Of a stretch of DNA of 64,000 nucleotides, positions 1-7,188 are shown one piece after another. Made by a program: the position numbers and the translations under genes. This stretch comes from Roseivirga sp. UBA6052 (GTDB lineage: Bacteria; Bacteroidota; Bacteroidia; Cytophagales; Cyclobacteriaceae): positions 434,001 to 498,000 of the forward strand of contig DIYO01000001.1 of NCBI GenBank assembly GCA_002427755.1. Direction: 5' to 3'. Positions within the stretch are counted from its first letter, which is position 1. Each line of letters opens with the position of its first letter. The notes below the pieces were generated by a model that was not told the DNA's origin, made no database searches, and was given only the letters and a program-made list of their open reading frames with translations.

Positions 1-925
1 TTCAGGTAAATGGGATAATACCGTTAGGTTTCATACCTCTACCACAGAAGAAAACTTAAGCGACAATCATTATTACGGATTCAGTGGAGGCTACCGCGGC
101 AGGCACTTAAGATCAGCATGGACTGTAGATGTAGTGGGCGAAAACTTTATCACTGAACTGGGTTTTAATCCTAGAATCAACAATTTCGATGCGATTTCAG
201 GAGATATCATTCGTCAAGGTTACACACGAGTTAATCCATGGATGGTTTACCGATTTATTCCTGAAAATGAGAATTCTAAGCTTAATCAGCACGGTGTAAG
301 AACCTGGCACATGGGTTGGTTTAACCCTAATGGAAGTCTGAATGAACGAAGACATGGTATTGGCTACGATTTCATTTTTAAGAATACATCTGAGTTAAGG
401 GTCAATCGCTTACTTAGAGAGGTCAATTTACCTTTCGCTACTAATCTTATTGGTGGCGATACTCCTTTACCTGCTTCAAACTACCTGTTTTCAGACCAGT
501 GGATCGTTTATCAGACTGATGTAAGAAAGGTCATTAACTCTCAATTTATGGTTCGCTACGGAGAATTCTTCAATGGGGAAAGAGTCAACGTAAATGCAGG
601 AATAAACATAAGGGCACAACCTTGGGGAACATTCGGTATTAATTACGATTACAATCAAGTAACCCTGGCCAAAGGATTTGGTGAATCTGATTTTCATCTT
701 TTGCGCGCCAATGCTGAGATAAGTTTCTCCAATAAGATGTTCTGGACCACCGCTATTCAGTACAACTCACAGGCTCAGAATTATAATATCTTCTCTAGGT
801 TTCAATGGAGATACAAGCCGATGTCTGATTTCTTCTTAGTCTATACAGACAACTACACGACTGATGGGTTGAATATTAAGAACAGACAGATTGTTTTTAA
901 AGTAACCTACTGGCTGAATATGTGA
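1..925 (+). CDS. DUF5916 domain protein, C-terminal part (5' end outside window)
   Basis: The reading frame is open from the first bases of the window and stops with TGA at 923-925, so only about 308 C-terminal residues are present. The sequence is rich in alternating aromatic/polar beta-strand patterns (for example RFQWRYKPMSDFFLVYTDNY) and ends in an aromatic strand, KVTYWLNM, as expected for an outer-membrane or membrane-associated beta-barrel. The pattern matches my memory of DUF5916 proteins, which carry an N-terminal CBM9-like domain and a C-terminal barrel-like region and are common in Bacteroidota. A GTG at 134 is in frame but is not the real start, because coding continues upstream. 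The physiological role is unknown. Confidence in the family is good; function is not assigned. Confidence 0.75.
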   Translation, partial: SGKWDNTVRFHTSTTEENLSDNHYYGFSGGYRGRHLRSAWTVDVVGENFITELGFNPRINNFDAISGDIIRQGYTRVNPWMVYRFIPENENSKLNQHGVRTWHMGWFNPNGSLNERRHGIGYDFIFKNTSELRVNRLLREVNLPFATNLIGGDTPLPASNYLFSDQWIVYQTDVRKVINSQFMVRYGEFFNGERVNVNAGINIRAQPWGTFGINYDYNQVTLAKGFGESDFHLLRANAEISFSNKMFWTTAIQYNSQAQNYNIFSRFQWRYKPMSDFFLVYTDNYTTDGLNIKNRQIVFKVTYWLNM

Positions 926-953
926 TTGGAAATTTGAAAAAGCTTTAAACTAA

Positions 954-981
954 AGATTGAATAATTTCGCGAAATCAATCT
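954..981. terminator. possible hairpin between convergent genes
   Basis: AGATTGA (954-960) pairs with TCAATCT (975-981). Within it lies the 12-bp palindrome ATTTCGCGAAAT (964-975). It sits between two convergent genes and includes the stop codon of the minus-strand gene. There is no clear T-run on either side, so a terminator role is only a guess. Confidence 0.3.
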
Positions 982-2423
982 CCTGAAATACAATTTGTAA
1001 AATTAGGTTTAAATGCGGTTTCAAGGGCCGATCCCCTTGAAAATGCGCTACAAGCATTAACTCCAGAAACATTCCAATTCTTAAGGTCCTGATTAAAGTT
1101 TATGGCTTCGTTGAACATGAAATGCATAAACTCGGCTCCAGTTACATCCCATGTTCCTATGTCTTGATTGAAGGCCCATGCACGAAGGAACATTTTACCC
1201 ATATGGTGAACTTTACTCACATTCCAATCACCAATATCTTGGTTGAAGGATGTGGCGTGAGAAAACATGCCAGTCATATGTATCACACTGCTTACATCCC
1301 AACTAGATATATCTCCGTTGAAATTTGGAGCATAAGCGAACATTTCAAACATGTTCCAAACTTTACTAACATTCCAATTCGATAAATCTTGATTGAAAGC
1401 ACTTGCCGATGAGAACATATGCCTCATATCTTCAACATTTCCAGTGTTCCAAGAACCAATCTCTCCATTGAATGCCCATGCATTATAGAACATCCTAGAC
1501 ATATCGGTTACTTTTTCAACATTCCAATCATTTAAACTTCTGTTGAAACTGCCTGCTCCTGAGAACATGTCTTTCATGCAGTTGACATTAGCAACGTTCC
1601 AATTATTTAAATTTTGGTTGAATGCTCCTGCTCCTGAAAACATACCCATCATATTTGTGACACTGGCAACATTCCAGTCATTCAGATTTTGATTGAATGC
1701 TGCTGCGCCTGCAAACATTTCATTCATGTTGGTCACATTATCGACTTGCCAACCACTAATGTCACTATTGAATTTTACAGCTTGCGCAAACATGCGACTC
1801 ATGTTCTTTACGCCACTAACATCCCAATTCTCGATTTTCAGACTTGGTTCGAAGGGTGATATGTTTTCAAACATTGATGACATATCTGTAATTGACTTTA
1901 CATCCCAGTTATTTAAGTCACCTGAGAAATCTCTACAATCCGCAAACATTCGTTGAGTACTCTCTACAAAGTTCAAAACAGGAGCATCTTCAGCATCTTC
2001 TTTTAAATTAACACATCCCTCGAATGCACCTTCCATTGTTTTCCAACCAATATTGCCCCATTGTTCTATCAAAGTTAGACTTGAAGAAGCTCTTGCATCT
2101 ATAGCGGGAAACTTACCTGTAATAGACACTCTGTAGTGACCATAATCGTTGAAAGTATGTGAGACATCGCCCTTTACCCCCGTCTCCTTAGTACCATCAC
2201 CCCAATCGATATTGTAGTCATATTCGAAACCAGGCTTGGTTCCTATAGTGATAGTTTCAGTGGGGTTAGTAATTGTCCAAATAGTTACGAACGGAATATC
2301 TCCTCTAGCATTTTCGATTAATTCATCAGGGTTCGCATCTTGATTGCTTTCGCATGAACAAATCAGTAATGCTAAAACGAATAAGATACTAGTAAGTCTT
2401 ATACATGACCTAAGATTGTGCAT
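975..2423 (-). CDS. BspA-like (DUF285) repeat surface lipoprotein
   Basis: This 482-residue protein begins with a lipoprotein signal peptide ending in LLICSC, so it is probably lipidated and exposed on the envelope. Residues ~45-110 look like a small PKD-like beta-sandwich (YNIDWGDGTKETG, then SHTFNDYGHYRVSI). From ~residue 150 to the end run about twelve ~25-residue units of the form MF..A..FN.DL..WNVS.V..M, the signature of BspA-type/DUF285 leucine-rich-like repeats known from surface proteins of Bacteroidota and Mycoplasma. There is no obvious type IX secretion C-terminal domain after the last repeat. The role is probably binding or adhesion, which is inference from the family. It is convergent with the DUF5916 gene and lies downstream of another lipoprotein gene on the same strand. 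Confidence 0.85.
   Translation of the reverse strand: MHNLRSCIRLTSILFVLALLICSCESNQDANPDELIENARGDIPFVTIWTITNPTETITIGTKPGFEYDYNIDWGDGTKETGVKGDVSHTFNDYGHYRVSITGKFPAIDARASSSLTLIEQWGNIGWKTMEGAFEGCVNLKEDAEDAPVLNFVESTQRMFADCRDFSGDLNNWDVKSITDMSSMFENISPFEPSLKIENWDVSGVKNMSRMFAQAVKFNSDISGWQVDNVTNMNEMFAGAAAFNQNLNDWNVASVTNMMGMFSGAGAFNQNLNNWNVANVNCMKDMFSGAGSFNRSLNDWNVEKVTDMSRMFYNAWAFNGEIGSWNTGNVEDMRHMFSSASAFNQDLSNWNVSKVWNMFEMFAYAPNFNGDISSWDVSSVIHMTGMFSHATSFNQDIGDWNVSKVHHMGKMFLRAWAFNQDIGTWDVTGAEFMHFMFNEAINFNQDLKNWNVSGVNACSAFSRGSALETAFKPNFTNCISGD
1000..1980 (-). repeat. tandem ~75-bp coding repeats (DUF285 units)
   Basis: About twelve tandem units of ~75 bp encode the MF..A..FN..L..WNV..V repeats of the lipoprotein. 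The units around 1560-1720 are the most alike: adjacent copies share GAGAACATG-type segments and the residues MFSGAG.FN and LN.WNVA.V. This suggests recent unit duplication. The period is visible in the translated repeat; boundaries are approximate. Confidence 0.75.
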
Positions 2424-2516
2424 GTAATAAAATTAGAGTTTATTTTTGTATAAAAGAAGGATATTAATAGTAATAGCCAGCTGAATCTAGATAAAATGCC
2501 TGATCCCAATTCTATG

Positions 2517-3644
2517 CTATTCCGAAACTAGCCGGTATAACCCTTTACCTTCTACCCCGACATAGAGATAGCCATCATTACCCATCTCAACATTTCTCAC
2601 TCTACCAATATTGTTAGCTATAATCTGTTGCTCCACTATCCTGTCTCCATCTAAAACACACCTCACTAAATAATTGAATTTTAGAGAGCCTACGATCAAA
2701 TCACCATCCCAACCGGTGTAGTTACTATTTTCAACGAATGCCATACCACAAGGCGCAATGGAAGGAGTCCAATGGATAACAGGCTGTTCCATTCCGGCAC
2801 GAGATGTCTCACTTGTAATGGGCGATCCCCCGTAATTGACACCATAAGTAATTATCGGCCAGCCATAGTTCTTACCATATCCAATTAGGTTCACTTCATC
2901 ACCTCCCTGAGGCCCATGTTCATGAGACCAAATTTGACCAGTAGAAGGTCTCTTTGCCATACCTTGAGGGTTTCTATGTCCATAAGAATAAACGGCTGTT
3001 TTGGCTCCATCTATATTTACAAATGGATTGTCAGCAGGCACTCTCCCATCATCATGCAGACGATATATCTTACCTCCATCTCTAGTTAAATCTTGAGGAT
3101 TCGCATCACGATTACCCCTATCACCAATTGAAAAATAAACATAGCCCTCATTATCAAATGCGATTCTACTTCCAAAGTGCTGGCCTCTACTGGTATTTGG
3201 AGAACCCTTATAAAGCACTTCATGGTTTTCAAAAGTCATTCCATTCCATTGAGCCCTTGAAAATGCCGTCATAGCTCCTGAGCCACCTTCATCGCTAGCA
3301 TATGTAAAATAAACCCAAGCGTTATTCTCAAAATCAGGATGCAACTCAATATCCAACAAACCTCCTTGACCCATAACACGAACCTGCGGTCCACCGGGTA
3401 CATCTCCATTTAATACCGAATCATTAGAAAACAGCTTTATCTCACCAGACTTTTCCGTAACCAGCATATCTCCATTCGGCAGAAATACCATACCCCATGG
3501 ATTGTTAAAATCAGCAGACACCAACTCAAAACGTACGGCCTCTGTTCCATCTTCCGGAATAGGTAAAGGAGATTGTGTGTTTGATTCTGAGCAGGCAACC
3601 AAGAACAGAATGGTAGAAAGAAAACCTAACTTGACTAATCGCAT
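2517..3644 (-). CDS. PQQ-dependent sugar dehydrogenase-like lipoprotein
   Basis: This 375-residue protein has a lipobox signal (LFLVAC, Cys18) and then a six-bladed propeller sequence of the soluble aldose/glucose dehydrogenase family (YliI/Asd type). Visible family marks are NPWGMVFLPNGDMLVTEKSG near residue 48, GQHFGSRIAF with the likely catalytic His156, FSIGDRG, YGHRNPQG (221-228) and HEHGPQGGDE (241-250), the last being part of the PQQ/calcium region. The family oxidises aldose sugars with PQQ outside the cytoplasm. No PQQ biosynthesis gene is in the window, so the cofactor would be scavenged or made elsewhere. It is divergent from the SGNH hydrolase gene, with a candidate -7 box in the spacer. 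Confidence 0.88.
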   Translation of the reverse strand: MRLVKLGFLSTILFLVACSESNTQSPLPIPEDGTEAVRFELVSADFNNPWGMVFLPNGDMLVTEKSGEIKLFSNDSVLNGDVPGGPQVRVMGQGGLLDIELHPDFENNAWVYFTYASDEGGSGAMTAFSRAQWNGMTFENHEVLYKGSPNTSRGQHFGSRIAFDNEGYVYFSIGDRGNRDANPQDLTRDGGKIYRLHDDGRVPADNPFVNIDGAKTAVYSYGHRNPQGMAKRPSTGQIWSHEHGPQGGDEVNLIGYGKNYGWPIITYGVNYGGSPITSETSRAGMEQPVIHWTPSIAPCGMAFVENSNYTGWDGDLIVGSLKFNYLVRCVLDGDRIVEQQIIANNIGRVRNVEMGNDGYLYVGVEGKGLYRLVSE

Positions 3645-3671
3645 TTCTCGTGTTTTTTGGTGTAATTATAT

Positions 3672-3679
3672 CAAAGATA
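3672..3679 (-). promoter_or_regulatory. candidate Bacteroidota -7 box (TATCTTTG)
   Basis: On the minus strand TATCTTTG matches the TAnnTTTG -7 element known for the primary sigma factor of Bacteroidota. It lies 28 bases before the ATG of the sugar dehydrogenase gene. No clear -33 TTTG partner is visible at the usual distance, so this is tentative. Confidence 0.4.
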
Positions 3680-3722
3680 CACCCTGATTAAATATTTTGT
3701 TGTAACGGATGTAACTCAACTG

Positions 3723-4418
3723 ATGAAACGTTTTATAATTCTTTTAGGTATAACTATGTCATTCTCTCTCTTTTCTCAGCAGCAGTTCAGTGTTCGAGAT
3801 TATGCTAATCTCGCTAGATATGAGCAGAACAATAAAGACTTAAGAATGGGCAGATTACCTGAAGTTGTCTTTATGGGTAATTCGATTACTGAAGGCTGGG
3901 TTTATCAGTCCCCGGAATTCTTTAAGGATAATAATTACGCAGGCCGCGGAATTGGTGGTCAAGTTACACATCAAATGCTGCTTCGATTTAAAGCAGATGT
4001 GGTAGCATTAAAACCCAAAGTGGTAGTGATATTAGCGGGCACTAATGACATTGCTCAAAATTCGGGTCCTGTTAGCCTTTCAGAAATTATGGCCAACATT
4101 GCAGCAATGGCCGAAATAGCCCAAGCCAATAATATCATACCAATTCTTTGTACTGTTTTACCCGCTAAAGACTATCCTTGGAGACCCGGTTTAAATCCAT
4201 TAGAAAAGATTCCTAAGCTGAACGGAATGATTAAGGCATACGCTACACAGCACAATATATACTTTGCTGACTATTACGATGCGATGCAAGACGGTCAAGG
4301 AGGAATGAAGGTTCCTGAACATACCACAGCAGATGATCTCGTGCATCCGAACAAAGCAGGCTACACTGTCATGGAATCAGTGATTCAACCTATTATTGAA
4401 AAAGCATTAAAAAAATAA
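3723..4418 (+). CDS. SGNH/GDSL-family hydrolase, exported
   Basis: This 231-residue protein has an N-terminal signal peptide (residues 1-19, cut near FSQQ) and the blocks of SGNH hydrolases. Block I is MGNSITEGW with Ser54, the Gly block is GRGIGGQ (75-80), block III is GTND with Asn108, and block V is DLVH with Asp205 and His208. The family hydrolyses esters, commonly acetyl groups on sugars or lipids; the arrangement resembles PAF-acetylhydrolase gamma-like and acetylxylan esterase-like members. The substrate is unknown. It lies alone between divergent and convergent neighbours and ends in a strong bidirectional hairpin. All catalytic residues are present, so activity is likely. Confidence 0.9.
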   Translation: MKRFIILLGITMSFSLFSQQQFSVRDYANLARYEQNNKDLRMGRLPEVVFMGNSITEGWVYQSPEFFKDNNYAGRGIGGQVTHQMLLRFKADVVALKPKVVVILAGTNDIAQNSGPVSLSEIMANIAAMAEIAQANNIIPILCTVLPAKDYPWRPGLNPLEKIPKLNGMIKAYATQHNIYFADYYDAMQDGQGGMKVPEHTTADDLVHPNKAGYTVMESVIQPIIEKALKK

Positions 4419-4444
4419 AGCCGAACCCCTTACGGATTCGGCTT
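4418..4444. terminator. bidirectional terminator hairpin
   Basis: AAGCCGAA (4418-4425) pairs with TTCGGCTT (4437-4444) around an 11-base loop. It starts on the last base of the SGNH stop codon. The plus strand continues with TT, and the minus strand continues with a longer T-rich run. It separates two convergent genes. Confidence 0.8.
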
Positions 4445-4467
4445 TTCAACTAGATAAATCTCTTCAC

Positions 4468-5784
4468 TTATTCTTCTACATAGAATGGAATATTGGCATG
4501 TGCTGTTCTAGCATCAGCATCATCTACGTAGATAAAGATTCTGTAAGCTCCTGGCTTAGTTGGAGCAGTAAATGTTGCATTGGTAGTCGCACCATCAACA
4601 AACAGTCCTTCGATCACCTCAGGAATAACTTCCTCATCACCACCGGTTGCTTCTGTTTGACTCTCTTGCATGATTTCCCATCGGTAGACCATCTCACCAC
4701 CTTCAGGATCCTCAACATCCACCATGGCACTGTATCGCTTTCCAGCTTTAAGCTTCACATTATCGAAAGGTCCTTTTCCTTCAAGCTTAAAATCATTTAA
4801 GCGTGGAGTTCTATTAGAAGGCCATGTGTCATTCCATAAGTAGTGCATCGCATCAACAGACTCAGTCTCGGTTCCATCTTCCATGAACATTCCAAACCAT
4901 GTAGGCGTGCGCTCCTGCTTCTGTCCCCAAAGGAAAACATATGAACCGATCACTTGCTTTCTTTGAGATTGAATTGCTTTAGCATATCTACTTCTGTAAA
5001 AATCTGCTTTTACAGAACTTGTGTTCTCTACTGGAGCGCCCCATTCAGTGGAAGGAACTTCCCAATAACCTGTTGCTCCCCACTCTGTTACCAATAAGGG
5101 GCCTTCCCAACCTGACTCGGCAATTCTCTCTGGCAAAATCTCAATTTCAGCATACATCTGTACGCTTAGGACATCCAAGTCCGGTGCTCTTTCTCTCACC
5201 AAATCCACAAATTCCTTATTCATTCCTGCTAGGGATGTTGTAGTAATATGATTTGGATCTACTTCGTGAATCATTTTAGAAATTTCATTGACGGCATCCC
5301 ATACTTTAGGGTTGTGAGAATGGTGATTTAATTCATTCCCAATACCCCATGCAAGTAAAGCCGGGTGGTCTTTTAACTCCATCACTTCTCCACGTATTCT
5401 CTCTAATTGAGCAGCCACAGCAGCTTCATCATCATAATCGAAACCAAGTCTTTCTCGACCTACTTCAATTCCCATGGTCACTTTTAAGCCATACTCATGC
5501 GCTTCGTCAAGCACTTCTTTACCAGAACGCTGACCATTATCTGTTCTCCAGGTTCTGAATGAATTCGCTCCATTCTCAGCCAGTTTAGCTACAGAACCGA
5601 ATTCTAAACCCGCTCCTTCAATGTAAAAGAGTTCTCCATCTACATAAAGTGAATAAGTACCATCCTCTGCCTGACGGATTTCAGACTTCACAGGTCCTTC
5701 AACTGCTTCTTCTTGCGATTGTGGACTACCACAAGCCAGAACCGCAAATGCCAACGCCACAAGGGCCAACAACTTGACTTTCAT
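4468..5784 (-). CDS. glycoside hydrolase-like TIM-barrel lipoprotein (GH2/GH5 clan type)
   Basis: This 438-residue lipoprotein (Cys18 in VLACGS) carries a (beta/alpha)8 barrel of the GH-A clan. NGANSFRTW (71-79), the acid/base segment AWGIGNELN with Glu151, and the nucleophile segment LLVTEWGATGYW with Glu234 are the expected pair about 80 residues apart. After the barrel (~340 on) comes a beta-rich segment that looks like an Ig/PKD-type domain (VDVEDPEGGEMVYRWEI, then FTAPTKPGAYRIFIYVDD). The closest family memory is the GH2 TIM-barrel domain without its N-terminal sandwich domains. The substrate is unknown, probably a beta-linked glycan. It is a single gene, convergent with the SGNH hydrolase. 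Confidence 0.8.
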   Translation of the reverse strand: MKVKLLALVALAFAVLACGSPQSQEEAVEGPVKSEIRQAEDGTYSLYVDGELFYIEGAGLEFGSVAKLAENGANSFRTWRTDNGQRSGKEVLDEAHEYGLKVTMGIEVGRERLGFDYDDEAAVAAQLERIRGEVMELKDHPALLAWGIGNELNHHSHNPKVWDAVNEISKMIHEVDPNHITTTSLAGMNKEFVDLVRERAPDLDVLSVQMYAEIEILPERIAESGWEGPLLVTEWGATGYWEVPSTEWGAPVENTSSVKADFYRSRYAKAIQSQRKQVIGSYVFLWGQKQERTPTWFGMFMEDGTETESVDAMHYLWNDTWPSNRTPRLNDFKLEGKGPFDNVKLKAGKRYSAMVDVEDPEGGEMVYRWEIMQESQTEATGGDEEVIPEVIEGLFVDGATTNATFTAPTKPGAYRIFIYVDDADARTAHANIPFYVEE

Positions 5785-5888
5785 ATAAATATTGAGGTTA
5801 TAAGTTTAATTAAGGTTGAACGCTTAATATCTAAAATTTTAGGATTGCAGAAAACCCTTAAGTTTAGATAATGACATGAAAACGGTTG

Positions 5889-7007
5889 TTAACCAATAAC
5901 TTTCATTAAAGATTGGTTGAATAAGTCCACATCTTCAATTAGCCCGGTACTGATTCTGCACCAATCTCTAAAAGGCGGAAAAGCTCTTCCTACTTGCACG
6001 CCATGTTTTAACATTTTTGCGTTGAAAATGTCTATGTCCATACCTGTTCTGAAGAAAAGAAAGTTGGTATGTGAATCAGCATACCTTAGACCTAACTCAT
6101 CCATGGTTTTGCGCATCATTTTTTTTGCCTGACTGTTCTTTGCAAGACTAAATCTGTAGAATTCGTCATCATTCAGCGCAGTTATTGCCGCAGATATGGC
6201 CATTACATTTGTATTAGCCATTAATTTATTCCTTAGGTCATTGGCTATGGAAGGCTTGGCTACTAAATAGCCTATTCTTAAACCCGCGAGTCCATATACT
6301 TTTGAAAAGGTCTTTGAGACGATTACATTCTTGTCTCTTTTAACCATCTCGACCATAGAGGGATAATCAGGTTCTTCTATAAAATCATAATAAGCCTCAT
6401 CAGAAAATACCATGGTCTTATTTGAAGCCGTTTCTACAAAATCAATCAACTCATTTTTGGCAAGGATAGTAGAGGTTGGATTATTAGGGTTGCATAAGAA
6501 TATCAGCTTAGTTTTGCTCGAAATACGCTTCTCCATTTCCTTAACATCAAGCTTCATGTCTTCATCTACGTCCACCCAATTTACGCTACCACCCCATTCT
6601 TTGGCGTAATCAAGCATGGCCAAAAATGTAGGTCGAGCCGCTATGACCTCACCTCCATTATTCGCATAGGTAATGCCTGTCACTTTTAAGCCTTCTGTAG
6701 ATCCACCTGCCATAACAATATGCTCTGGAGTAACTCCTTCCTTTTTAGCTATCATCTCAATCAACTGATCCATTGTCCTACTTGGATATCGACATCCTAG
6801 ATCAAAGTTCTTTTTCATAGCCTCTCTTACCTTTTTTGAAGGACCATAAGGATTCTCATTGTAATTAAGCGGAGCAGGCTTTGCAAAAGGTCTAGGATTG
6901 AAAGCAATGCGCTCTTCCTCTGTCAAAGTAGTTGCAAGTGATGGTGCGCTTAATAAGGATAGCGCTCCGAAAGCGGAGCCTCTTTTGAGCCAATCTCTTC
7001 TGTTCAT
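5889..7007 (-). CDS. Tat-exported aminotransferase class I/II (HisC-like)
   Basis: I place the start at 7007 (372 residues) because MNRRDWLKRGSAFGALSLLS is a clear twin-arginine signal; an upstream ATG at 7073 would bury it. The rest is a fold-type I PLP enzyme of the histidinol-phosphate aminotransferase-like group. Marks (numbered from this start) are LNYNENPYGPS near 47, NPNNPTS at 173-179, SDEAYYD with Asp203, and SKTFSKVYGLAGLRIGY with the PLP lysine Lys236. The motifs look intact. Known relatives are often named HisC, but the Tat signal and the absence of other his genes argue against histidine synthesis. It probably transaminates an amino acid outside the cytoplasm. It is downstream of and divergent from the kinase-aminotransferase gene. 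Confidence 0.85.
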   Translation of the reverse strand: MNRRDWLKRGSAFGALSLLSAPSLATTLTEEERIAFNPRPFAKPAPLNYNENPYGPSKKVREAMKKNFDLGCRYPSRTMDQLIEMIAKKEGVTPEHIVMAGGSTEGLKVTGITYANNGGEVIAARPTFLAMLDYAKEWGGSVNWVDVDEDMKLDVKEMEKRISSKTKLIFLCNPNNPTSTILAKNELIDFVETASNKTMVFSDEAYYDFIEEPDYPSMVEMVKRDKNVIVSKTFSKVYGLAGLRIGYLVAKPSIANDLRNKLMANTNVMAISAAITALNDDEFYRFSLAKNSQAKKMMRKTMDELGLRYADSHTNFLFFRTGMDIDIFNAKMLKHGVQVGRAFPPFRDWCRISTGLIEDVDLFNQSLMKVIG

Positions 7008-7129
7008 AGCGGTTAAGGTTAATAGAGTTAGAATATAAGATAATTCGAAAGCAACAGCTAAAAACAGCGTCAATTAGATTATCTAACCATTGCTCAAAAT
7101 GAAAGAGGTAAGGCTAATTAGAATTCTAC

Positions 7130-7161
7130 TTTGGATTTGAAAATCCATTCAACTATGTTCG
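7130..7161 (+). promoter_or_regulatory. candidate primary-sigma promoter for the kinase/aminotransferase gene
   Basis: TTTG at 7130-7133 is followed 20 bases later by TATGTTCG at 7154-7161, one base off the TAnnTTTG -7 consensus of Bacteroidota. The start codon follows 27 bases downstream at 7189. Spacing fits the TTTG-N19/20-TAnnTTTG pattern. Confidence 0.45.
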
Positions 7162-7188
7162 ATTCAAAGCTTCAAACGCCAATCATAA

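Noticed and set aside
1122..1385. open frame on the plus strand inside the DUF285 gene
   Set aside because: It is an antisense reading of the tandem repeats; the repeat period keeps stops away by chance.
5831..5842. palindrome CTAAAATTTTAG downstream of the aminotransferase region
   Set aside because: It is short, AT-only apart from its ends, and expected by chance in such DNA.
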